This document shows, piece by piece, positions 7,341-12,751 of a stretch of DNA of 21,867 nt. The stretch is from a virus. Numbering within the stretch: position 1 is the first letter of the stretch; each line of letters starts with the position of its first letter. A program made the translations under genes and the position numbers. The stretch spans positions 1 to 21,867 of IMG/VR virus record IMGVR_UViG_3300035069_000169, one strand, 5' to 3'. The notes under the pieces are model-generated. The model was not told the origin of the DNA. It did not search any database and worked only from the letters and a program-made list of their open reading frames with translations.

Positions 7341-7520
7341 TTAATACGTTCCTCTATACAACCATTCATCTTCATAATCCAAACCATCATCTTCATCTTC
7401 GGGAAAATCATAAGGCCCTTCAAGTTTTTTCTTCATTTCTCTTTCATCTAAAACATCATTAATTAGTTGTCTTAGTTCCATCCTCATTTGTGAGGATAGC
7501 GCTGGTTGTTCCATGTCCAT
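7341..7520 (-). CDS. Hypothetical acidic 59-residue protein
   Basis: The ATG at 7518-7520 overlaps the TAA of the upstream gene (TAATG), a coupled start. The product starts MDMEQPALSSQMRMELRQLI, a likely amphipathic helix, and ends in a very acidic tail (PEDEDDGLDYEDEW). No domain is recognised. It is the last gene of the small early operon that begins at 7958 and ends just before the riboswitch promoter. Confidence 0.65.
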   Translation of the reverse strand: MDMEQPALSSQMRMELRQLINDVLDEREMKKKLEGPYDFPEDEDDGLDYEDEWLYRGTY

Positions 7521-7717
7521 TATTCTTTTATAGTGTAAGAGGGTGGAATGTGGTGATCATTCCAGTGCCGAATATTTCCACCAACAATAAAACAGTTGGT
7601 GATTATTAATTGGAGAAAGATAAAGGTTCTAATAATTGCAATGTAATCTGCTTCTTTATCATCTTTACCAGATTTGTCACCTAATGCCTTCGCCCATATT
7701 CTCCATATTTTATTCAT
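7520..7717 (-). CDS. Small membrane protein, 65 residues
   Basis: The product begins MNKIWRIWAKALGDKSGKDD and has one strong membrane segment (YIAIIRTFIFLQLIITNCFIVGG, about residues 25-47), followed by a His-rich tail (IRHWNDHHIPP). The ATG overlaps the TGA of the 23-residue ORF upstream, and its own stop overlaps the next start. From memory, similar proteins are widespread as unknowns in T4-like cyanophages. Function unknown. Confidence 0.75.
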   Translation of the reverse strand: MNKIWRIWAKALGDKSGKDDKEADYIAIIRTFIFLQLIITNCFIVGGNIRHWNDHHIPPSYTIKE

Positions 7718-7785
7718 TTTTTAAATACCCCTATCTCTCTAAGGATAAGGATAGTAACTGCTGTCCAAAAAATAATATACCACAT
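7714..7785 (-). CDS. 23-residue membrane peptide
   Basis: This very short ORF starts at an ATG two bases after the stop of the 56-residue gene and ends in TGA overlapping the next ATG (ATGA). The product MWYIIFWTAVTILILREIGV plus FKK is one membrane helix with a basic end. Start and stop fit the operon packing exactly, which supports translation, although no Shine-Dalgarno site is visible. Confidence 0.55.
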   Translation of the reverse strand: MWYIIFWTAVTILILREIGVFKK

Positions 7786-7787
7786 AA

Positions 7788-7958
7788 TTAATCGGGATAA
7801 CCATCATCATCATCACTATCTCCTACTCTCATATGTTGATCCCAAGGATGTACATAAGGTCTTAAGTAGGATTCTTTATCAGAATAAATTTCTGCTTCAA
7901 GATCATCTATACAGGTTCTTAACCTAGTAAAAATTTCTTTTAGCTTACTCTTTTTCAT
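7788..7958 (-). CDS. Hypothetical 56-residue protein, first gene of small early operon
   Basis: The ORF begins MKKSKLKEIFTRLRTCIDDL and ends with an acidic run (DSDDDDGYPD), encoded by a short repeat of one triplet. The N-terminal half is predicted helical (LKEIF.RLRT..DDLEAEI). It follows a perfect sigma70 promoter at 7986-8014 and leads an operon of four small genes. No known domain is recognised; similar proteins are, from memory, frequent in cyanophages. Confidence 0.7.
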   Translation of the reverse strand: MKKSKLKEIFTRLRTCIDDLEAEIYSDKESYLRPYVHPWDQHMRVGDSDDDDGYPD

Positions 7959-7960
7959 TG

Positions 7961-7968
7961 TATATATA
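7961..7968 (+). promoter_or_regulatory. Possible degenerate late promoter for the 7998-10258 gene block
   Basis: TATATATA differs from the T4 late box TATAAATA at one position. If used, transcription would begin near 7974, so the ATG at 7998 would be the first usable start. No better plus-strand promoter is visible before this block. Weak call. Confidence 0.3.
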
Positions 7969-7985
7969 GATTAGTTATGTTATGT

Positions 7986-8014
7986 ATTATAAACGTTATG
8001 CAGAAAATTGTCAA
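7986..8014 (-). promoter_or_regulatory. Perfect sigma70-type promoter of the small early operon
   Basis: TTGACA (8009-8014), 17 bases, TATAAT (7986-7991) on the minus strand: a full consensus match. It overlaps the first codons of the plus-strand gene starting at 7998, so the two divergent units overlap. Confidence 0.85.
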
Positions 8015-8270
8015 TGTACTTGCTATTGCGTCTAGCGTTGTATCTCTTGCCGTTGTTGGCGGTGGTATATATGTTTATACACAAAAGGATGCCATCATAG
8101 AGGACATCAAACAAAAAGCAATCGGCAGTATTGGTTTAGGAACTGGTGGATTTAGTGGAGCTACATCTCCAATGCGTGATCTTGCTCCAGACTTAGGAGC
8201 TCCAGATTTATCACCAACTGCACCACAATCATCACCAGGCATGATGCCTGATATCGGTCTAGGACAATGA
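7998..8270 (+). CDS. Membrane-anchored 90-residue protein of unknown role
   Basis: I prefer the ATG at 7998 (MQKIVNVLAIASSVVSLAVVG) because the upstream ATG at 7977 adds seven residues and would lie only a few bases from the likely transcription start; neither has a clear ribosome site. One N-terminal membrane segment (about residues 3-27) is followed by VYTQKDAIIEDIKQKAIG and a Gly/Pro/Ser-rich flexible tail with repeated APDLG/PDLS-like units. Its TGA overlaps the next ATG. No known domain. It is the first of five tightly packed plus-strand genes. Confidence 0.75.
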   Translation: MQKIVNVLAIASSVVSLAVVGGGIYVYTQKDAIIEDIKQKAIGSIGLGTGGFSGATSPMRDLAPDLGAPDLSPTAPQSSPGMMPDIGLGQ

Positions 8271-8926
8271 ATCAGGAAGAAGCAATGTTTGGTACTGAAG
8301 TAAAACCAAAGAAAAAGATAAATTTTTCTAAATGGTTTGCTCTAGGACTTGGCGGTATCTTTGGGATATCACATGTCGGAATGATAGGGCTACTTGCAAC
8401 CAGACAGCAACAATCAAAATTTCCAGTCATACAACCTCCTGTAGGGCCATATACTTCCTATGTAATATCATCAAGTGAAAATGGATATAAGATCAGCTAT
8501 TCAGCAAACGATCCAAAGACTGCATTTATTACTAAAGATATTAAGAAGAAAGGAGGGTTCTTAGGACTGTCAAACAATACAACTAAGGTTACAGAAGAAT
8601 ACTTTATGGATGGTCAGATCAATCAAGGAGGCCCAGTCTCTAATCATAGATCATGGCAAGATCCAGCTACATTAAATCCTAATGCATCAAAAGGAATTAG
8701 TTCTAAAACCGAAGAATGTATCAAAGCAATCGGAGGAGCAGAAGGAACTGGTCGTCTAGTAGGAACTAGTGTCGGAGCAGCTGCTGCACCAACTCTTAGT
8801 TCAATACCATTCGTAGGATGGGTTGCTGCTGGATGGGTTGCAATGTTTGGTGGAAATAAAGGTGCTGAAGTTGCGGGCAATATGGCTCAAGACTTAAATG
8901 AAGCCTGTATTGAAGAAGTAGAATAA
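8267..8926 (+). CDS. Membrane protein with glycine-zipper-like C-terminus, 219 residues
   Basis: The N-terminus (about residues 21-45, ALGLGGIFGISHVGMIGLL) is a membrane anchor. The middle is soluble with a repeated GYKISYS/KTAFITKD character. The last 70 residues hold a long Gly/Ala-rich stretch (GAEGTGRLVGTSVGAAAAPT, then IPFVGWVAAGWVAMFGGNKG), a glycine-zipper pattern typical of proteins that pack helices in membranes. Only one cysteine pair (CIKAI, ACIEEVE) brackets this part. The start is ATGA-coupled to the upstream gene, and the next gene begins at the base after its stop. Unknown function; a virion or membrane-insertion role can be imagined but not shown. Confidence 0.8.
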   Translation: MNQEEAMFGTEVKPKKKINFSKWFALGLGGIFGISHVGMIGLLATRQQQSKFPVIQPPVGPYTSYVISSSENGYKISYSANDPKTAFITKDIKKKGGFLGLSNNTTKVTEEYFMDGQINQGGPVSNHRSWQDPATLNPNASKGISSKTEECIKAIGGAEGTGRLVGTSVGAAAAPTLSSIPFVGWVAAGWVAMFGGNKGAEVAGNMAQDLNEACIEEVE

Positions 8927-9184
8927 ATGGATATTCAGAAAATAACCACAACTGGTACAGCAGTCGCAGTGCTAGGAACTGGTGCGTTTGTCGGTGGCAA
9001 TCATGTCATCGACCAACAAACTGGTGGGCCTCAAAAGAGGCAAGATGCACAAATAGAACTAATCAGACAAGTTGTTGCTGAAGAAATTTACAAACAACTT
9101 GTCAATGGATGGCCTGACAACAGTGGCCCTGTAAAAGGAAATCCAAAACCTCAAAATTATAAAGATCAAATTCCTCAAAAATAA
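8927..9184 (+). CDS. Small protein with hydrophobic N-terminus, 85 residues
   Basis: The ATG directly follows the TAA of the preceding gene. The product has a Gly/Ala/Val-rich hydrophobic segment near residues 8-24 (TTGTAVAVLGTGAFVGG), a helical middle (IELIRQVVAEEIYKQLV) and a Pro/Asn-rich end. The stop overlaps the next start (TAATG). No domain recognised. Confidence 0.75.
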   Translation: MDIQKITTTGTAVAVLGTGAFVGGNHVIDQQTGGPQKRQDAQIELIRQVVAEEIYKQLVNGWPDNSGPVKGNPKPQNYKDQIPQK

Positions 9185-9402
9185 TGGATTATTTCTCAGT
9201 ATTAAACGTAGTAGAAGCATGGAATGAAATCTCATGGGCAGATGCAATTCCATTCACCCTAGTTCTTATTGGACTTTATTGGGTTAAAGTAAAAATTGAT
9301 GCAAGTGTAGGTCTTGGAAGAAAGAAAAGCAGACAACTCAAAAAAATTATAGTTGATGCAATTGTGGAGGGTCACAAGCAAGCACATGCCAGATCCGATT
9401 AA
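9184..9402 (+). CDS. Small single-pass membrane protein, 72 residues
   Basis: The product MDYFSVLNVVEAWNEISWAD is followed by one membrane helix (IPFTLVLIGLYWVKVKI, about residues 22-38) and a basic tail (LGRKKSRQLKKI). The start is TAATG-coupled to the previous gene, and its 3' end overlaps the next gene by 17 bases. Unknown function. Confidence 0.75.
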   Translation: MDYFSVLNVVEAWNEISWADAIPFTLVLIGLYWVKVKIDASVGLGRKKSRQLKKIIVDAIVEGHKQAHARSD

Positions 9403-10258
9403 TCAAATAAATCAGATACAAACTAGTATCCCAATTATAACAATTAACGGTATACCAATCAGACAGATTGGTATCAATACTATTACTGTGGCTGATAGTC
9501 GGATGTGGATTTCTAATCCTCCTCAAGCAATACCACCAGTCGTTCCAGTTACGACTTATATTGGTAAACCAATTGTAGATATACCAGGCTGTGTTTCAGT
9601 ACATAAAGAAAATGCAGTCAATAGAAATAAAAATAAACAACTCGTAAATGATGATCCAAAAGGACAGACCACTTTATGTGATGGTGGAGCTCCTTACTAT
9701 ACTGCACCAGAATATGATGCAAGAGAATTAACTTGGCAAACAGTATATCAAGAACAAGAAGAAATTGATGAAGGTGTTCCAGTCGAACCTGATACAAGTG
9801 GTCTGGAAACGCCAGAACCTCCTCCAACACCAGAAGAAAAACAAGAAGATCCAGATTGTCCTCCACCTAATTCAATGAGAATTGGAGATACAAATACTGC
9901 ACAGACAGAAAAAGTATCTGGATATGAATTACAAATAGATAAAAATAATCCAAATGGGCCTAAGATTTGTGTGACCTTATGGGAAGACATTGGAACTGTA
10001 GAGAAAATGTTACCAAGTGTTCCAGCAGTATCTACTACAGCAACTATAGCTGTTGTTGCTACAACCTCTGCATTGCTAGCAAAACCCCTAGCAGATTTAC
10101 TACTAAGGGTTTTTAAACCTGTAATTAAACAAGGTATGACTAAGATTCAAAAGAAGTTTGGAAAACCTACGGATCGACTATCCCGATCTGTATATCTTTC
10201 AAACCAGTACCGTTTGAAGAAAGGTCTTCCTCCTTTAAAACCTCAGAAGAAGAAGTAG
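9386..10258 (+). CDS. Hypothetical 290-residue protein, possible virion protein
   Basis: I use the ATG at 9386 (MPDPINQINQIQTS); a GGAGG lies 15 bases upstream, rather far. The N-terminal 100 residues are Ile/Pro-rich beta-type sequence (IPIITINGIPIRQIGIN). A central acidic, proline-rich linker follows (VPVEPDTSGLETPEPPPTPE), then a hydrophobic segment near residues 213-240 (TIAVVATTSALLAKPLADLL). The end is strongly basic (KKGLPPLKPQKKK). Two cysteine pairs are present. It is the last gene of the five-gene block, and its final 92 bases overlap the end of an opposing gene. No family recognised. Confidence 0.75.
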   Translation: MPDPINQINQIQTSIPIITINGIPIRQIGINTITVADSRMWISNPPQAIPPVVPVTTYIGKPIVDIPGCVSVHKENAVNRNKNKQLVNDDPKGQTTLCDGGAPYYTAPEYDARELTWQTVYQEQEEIDEGVPVEPDTSGLETPEPPPTPEEKQEDPDCPPPNSMRIGDTNTAQTEKVSGYELQIDKNNPNGPKICVTLWEDIGTVEKMLPSVPAVSTTATIAVVATTSALLAKPLADLLLRVFKPVIKQGMTKIQKKFGKPTDRLSRSVYLSNQYRLKKGLPPLKPQKKK

Positions 10259-11372
10259 GATCTACCCAATTTGGTTTAGGTAAATCATGAGTATGAGGCA
10301 TGACAGTTCCGCCAGGAGCTGTTACTACGACATCTGCACATATACTATGATAAGGCGATGCTGGATGGAAAAATACGCCAGCTTTCTTGAGTTCACCACA
10401 ATTCTTAAGACGAGCTAACTCAAAGTCTAATCGCTTGTTAGATGTCAACTGAATCTGATAATCATTTTGTGCTTGTGCAGCCTGTTCACACAAGTCTCTT
10501 AATTTTTTGTTCAATGGTATAGAAAGAGTTGCAGAAACACCAACGTTAAATGATTGATTTGCTCTCATATCTGTTCTAATCGGTTTATACCAAATTGGTT
10601 CAAGTTGACCGTTTTCTACAGCATCAGGTACACCATCTCCAGCTGGTACATCAACTGTTATTTCCATATCAGCACCATCTTCAAACCATCTAGTACCATC
10701 ATCCTTAGTTCTGGTATCATACCATGTCTCCCAAGGATAGTTCTTAACTGTGATTACTTGTTCTACTGTTTTACCTTCTACATCTGTTAGGTTATATTGA
10801 GGCTCTTGATAAAAATCTTCCCAAGGATGTTTTCTACTATCTGAAAATTGTAAGTATGGAGTAACGTTTAAAGTACTTCCTTGGCATTGTACTCCGTTAC
10901 CATAAGTGTTAGTTATATAAGGGCCTTGTAGGACCTGAATGGCCTGATTGGTTACTGAGCCACTTGAGTTTGCAATTGGATTTGCTGTAGCACTAACTCC
11001 TCCTACACCTTCAGCTAATGCTACATTTGGTGATAGAAGAGACCCTACAGTTGCTATTGTGTAAAGGTACTTGTTGTATTTGTTACGCTTTCTATGGTTG
11101 TTACTCTTTGAATGACTGTTTGATTTGTCATGCCAGGGCCACTGTAGCTTTGAGTAAACTGAAACGCTTCGCCTGGATTGTTCAACTGAAAAGCATCCAT
11201 TGTTGAGAAATCCAAACTGTCGTAGGAACTTGTTACGCTTCCTGTTATTGTTGTGCCGTTTGTTGAAGTTGTTGCTGACGAAGGTGTCACTGTCACTGTT
11301 GAGGTTGTTACGGGCGGATTCAATGCGGCTCCATTGTTTTTTATGCCCGAACCTGTTACTGAGTATTCCCAT
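10167..11372 (-). CDS. Exported protein ORF with unresolved start (possible -1 frameshift product)
   Basis: The convincing protein begins near 11080: KYNKYLYTIATVGSLLSPNV ending ALA-EG is a clear signal peptide, followed by about 280 residues (GVGGVSATANPIANSSGSVT, later FFHPASPYHSICADVVVTAP). No ATG, GTG or TTG exists in this frame near there; the only ATG is at 11372, and the first ~95 residues from it (Asn/Ser/Arg-rich) are the out-of-frame reading of the upstream 163-residue gene. Options are a -1 frameshift from that gene, a non-standard start, or a base error that removed the ATG. A slippery A AAA AAC lies at 11336-11342. The 3' end overlaps the opposing gene by 92 bases. Function unknown; probably late, from the promoter at 12128-12135. 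Confidence 0.6.
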   Translation of the reverse strand: MGILSNRFGHKKQWSRIESARNNLNSDSDTFVSNNFNKRHNNNRKRNKFLRQFGFLNNGCFSVEQSRRSVSVYSKLQWPWHDKSNSHSKSNNHRKRNKYNKYLYTIATVGSLLSPNVALAEGVGGVSATANPIANSSGSVTNQAIQVLQGPYITNTYGNGVQCQGSTLNVTPYLQFSDSRKHPWEDFYQEPQYNLTDVEGKTVEQVITVKNYPWETWYDTRTKDDGTRWFEDGADMEITVDVPAGDGVPDAVENGQLEPIWYKPIRTDMRANQSFNVGVSATLSIPLNKKLRDLCEQAAQAQNDYQIQLTSNKRLDFELARLKNCGELKKAGVFFHPASPYHSICADVVVTAPGGTVMPHTHDLPKPNWVDPTSSSEVLKEEDLSSNGTGLKDIQIGIVDP

Positions 11373-11545
11373 CCTGTACGATAATCAATTGAATTAATAG
11401 TTTCTGTCACTGTGCTCTCAGTGGTCGTCTGGCTAGTCATCGAGCCCTGTGTGAAATTAGGCACCACAGGAACAGACATCGCAGTCGGGACATTCGCAAG
11501 GACAGACACAACCACAACCAGAGCATACTTCTTGTTGTTTTTCAT
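11054..11545 (-). CDS. Exported Ser/Thr-rich protein, 163 residues
   Basis: The N-terminus MKNNKKYALVVVVSVLANVP (cleavage probably after TAMS) is a standard Sec signal peptide. The mature part is very rich in Thr and Ser with many ACA codons. Near the C-terminus is NPGEAFQFTQSYSG, which matches TAGESFSFTQSFTQG in the next gene upstream (11600-12097), so the two are probably distant paralogues. The gene overlaps the cysteine-rich 47-residue ORF by 89 bases at its start and is followed by a -1 frame ORF at its end. No known domain; the beta-type, low-complexity composition would suit a surface or envelope protein. Confidence 0.75.
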   Translation of the reverse strand: MKNNKKYALVVVVSVLANVPTAMSVPVVPNFTQGSMTSQTTTESTVTETINSIDYRTGWEYSVTGSGIKNNGAALNPPVTTSTVTVTPSSATTSTNGTTITGSVTSSYDSLDFSTMDAFQLNNPGEAFQFTQSYSGPGMTNQTVIQRVTTIESVTNTTSTFTQ

Positions 11546-11600
11546 TGTGCATTTTTAGGTATTGCTGTGCAGCAAGGTTGTCTAAGAAATCGTTAATCAT
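11457..11600 (-). CDS. Cysteine-rich 47-residue protein, metallothionein-like composition
   Basis: The ATG at 11598-11600 overlaps the TAA of the upstream exported-protein gene (TAATG), the coupling used repeatedly in this window. The first 25 residues (MINDFLDNLAAQQYLKMHNE) look like a normal helix. The end carries nine cysteines in twenty residues, starting CSGCGCVCPCECPDC and ending DVCSCGA. Such CxC and CxxC density is typical of metal-binding peptides. Its second half overlaps, in another frame, the signal peptide of the 163-residue protein, whose alternating GTT/GTG codons create many TGT/TGC triplets. Part of the cysteine run could therefore be a by-product of the other frame. No Shine-Dalgarno site is obvious. 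Confidence 0.5.
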   Translation of the reverse strand: MINDFLDNLAAQQYLKMHNEKQQEVCSGCGCVCPCECPDCDVCSCGA

Positions 11601-12097
11601 TAGTTCACACTAATTTCACTAACAAATTGTCCAACAGCACTAGTACCGCCGCCTCCAGCAGTTAGTCCGATTGTTGAACTTGAATCAATAGTACCAGCTA
11701 AAGAACCAGCTGAACCAACCGCAGTGCTTGTTTGATTAGAATAAGCATGTACTGCACCTACACTAGGAGCAGTTGTGGTGATAGCATCGCCTTGAGTAAA
11801 GGACTGTGTAAAGCTGAAACTTTCTCCAGCAGTAGCCTGTACAGCTGAAAGAGTTGGTATAGATCCAACGCCTGAAGTGATAGTCATTGCACCAATTGAG
11901 TTGGTTGCTGATCCACCATCAGGAGTGTATTGTGTGGTAACATTATTACCAGACACACTATATGTATTTCCCATGCGCTGTACGTTTGTAGCAGCTGCAT
12001 CAACGGTCAATTGCACACTGCTAGATAGCTTGTGTGTGATATCAGCATTAGCGGGTGCCGAAATCAAAAGCATTACGATAGGTATGAATTTTTTCAT
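11600..12097 (-). CDS. Exported Ser/Thr/Gly-rich protein, 165 residues
   Basis: MKKFIPIVMLLISAPANADI is a short, clear signal peptide (cleavage likely after ANA). The mature protein is Ser/Thr/Gly/Ala-rich without cysteines and contains TAGESFSFTQSFTQG, shared in weaker form with the neighbouring 163-residue protein. It ends GGGGTSAVGQFVSEISVN. It is the first gene behind an exact late-promoter box at 12128-12135, 30 bases upstream, so it should be a late product. No known domain; envelope or virion-surface roles are possible. Confidence 0.8.
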   Translation of the reverse strand: MKKFIPIVMLLISAPANADITHKLSSSVQLTVDAAATNVQRMGNTYSVSGNNVTTQYTPDGGSATNSIGAMTITSGVGSIPTLSAVQATAGESFSFTQSFTQGDAITTTAPSVGAVHAYSNQTSTAVGSAGSLAGTIDSSSTIGLTAGGGGTSAVGQFVSEISVN

Positions 12098-12127
12098 TAC
12101 TTTATCTTTCGATAGAGACTCCTGCTG

Positions 12128-12135
12128 TATTTATA
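12128..12135 (-). promoter_or_regulatory. T4-type late promoter box, exported-protein unit
   Basis: The minus strand reads TATAAATA exactly. It lies 30 bases upstream of the ATG at 12097 and faces away from a second exact box at 12207, so the 12098-12271 gap is a divergent late promoter region. Nothing else is seen there except the leader hairpin at 12218. Confidence 0.75.
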
Positions 12136-12206
12136 CTTACAATTTTTTAGGTGTTATCCGTACCAAAAAAGGTGTATTACCCTATACCAAAATGTGACAT
12201 ATGTGG

Positions 12207-12214
12207 TATAAATA
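12207..12214 (+). promoter_or_regulatory. T4-type late promoter box of hsp20 (and probably the phosphorylase)
   Basis: TATAAATA on the plus strand, exact match. Predicted transcription starts about six bases downstream, at the foot of the hairpin at 12218-12238. The ATG of hsp20 is at 12272. Confidence 0.78.
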
Positions 12215-12217
12215 ATG

Positions 12218-12238
12218 GTGATTGCCTTCGGGGATCAC
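12218..12238 (+). promoter_or_regulatory. 5' leader hairpin with UUCG tetraloop in the hsp20 transcript
   Basis: GTGATTGCC pairs with GGGATCAC around a TTCG loop: eight pairs (one G-U) with one bulged G. Its foot coincides with the expected start of the late transcript. C(UUCG)G hairpins are very stable and could protect the mRNA 5' end. Confidence 0.6.
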
Positions 12239-12271
12239 AAATCAACCCTCGCTTATTTAAGGAGAACTATT

Positions 12272-12700
12272 ATGGGAAAACTAACAAAATATCATTCTGC
12301 CGACTTGCCAGAATTGATGGATACTATTCTAAAGAATAGTTTCGGAATGGATAACTATTTCGATCAGTTTTATAACACAACAACAACTAATTATCCACCC
12401 TACAATATTGTTCATGTAAACAACATTGAATCTAGACTAGAAATTGCACTAGCAGGATTCAAAAAGAAAGAAGTTAAAGTTTATACTGAACACGGTAAAT
12501 TAATTGTAGAAGGAAAGGTTGAATCAAAAGAAGAAGAAAATAAATTCTATCATCAAGGTTTAGCACAAAGATCTTTCAGTAGATCTTGGAGAATGTCTGA
12601 TGATGTAGAAGTAAAAGAAGTTAAATTCCAAGATGGATTATTAACTGTTAATATCTCTAAAGTCATTCCTGAGCATCATGCTCGAAAAGACTTTTTATGA
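12272..12700 (+). CDS. hsp20: Small heat shock protein Hsp20 (alpha-crystallin family)
   Basis: The ATG at 12272 has AAGGAG seven bases upstream; an earlier in-frame ATG at 12215 lies at the transcript start and is not needed. The 142-residue product has a short variable N-terminus (MGKLTKYHSADLPELMDTIL) and a typical alpha-crystallin domain from about residue 45. This includes IALAGFKKKEVKVYTEHGKL, VEGKV, RSFSRSWRMSDDVEVKEVKF and DGLLTVNISKVIPE. Hsp20 genes are standard in T4-like cyanophages, where they are thought to help virion assembly or protect against stress. A late promoter stands upstream and glycogen phosphorylase follows. Confidence 0.93.
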   Translation: MGKLTKYHSADLPELMDTILKNSFGMDNYFDQFYNTTTTNYPPYNIVHVNNIESRLEIALAGFKKKEVKVYTEHGKLIVEGKVESKEEENKFYHQGLAQRSFSRSWRMSDDVEVKEVKFQDGLLTVNISKVIPEHHARKDFL

Positions 12701-12714
12701 TTTGAACATATTTC

Positions 12715-12748
12715 ATTTTTGTTGCCTAAGTAAATTAGCAACAAAAAT
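12715..12748 (+). repeat. Perfect inverted repeat between hsp20 and the phosphorylase gene
   Basis: ATTTTTGTTGC (12715-12725) and GCAACAAAAAT (12738-12748) are perfect 11-base inverted repeats with a 12-base loop. The right arm ends three bases before the GTG start of the phosphorylase. It could be a weak terminator for hsp20, a translation-control hairpin covering the start region, or a protein binding site. Confidence 0.65.
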
Positions 12749-12751
12749 AAT

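Noticed and set aside
7801-7818. Short CAT triplet repeat as a functional repeat
   Set aside because: It simply encodes the Asp-rich tail of the 56-residue protein.
7986-7993. TATAAACG on the plus strand as late promoter of the 7998 gene
   Set aside because: Two mismatches to TATAAATA, and the expected start would fall at or after the ATG; the bases are explained by the opposing -10 box.
8644-8880. Minus-strand ORF of 78 codons inside the 219-residue gene
   Set aside because: Ala/Pro-rich antisense of a Gly/Ala-rich coding region; no ribosome site or operon fit.
11877-12197. Plus-strand ORF of 106 codons
   Set aside because: It is antisense to the signal-peptide gene 11600-12097, which has a late promoter and a clear signal sequence, and it has no supporting signals.
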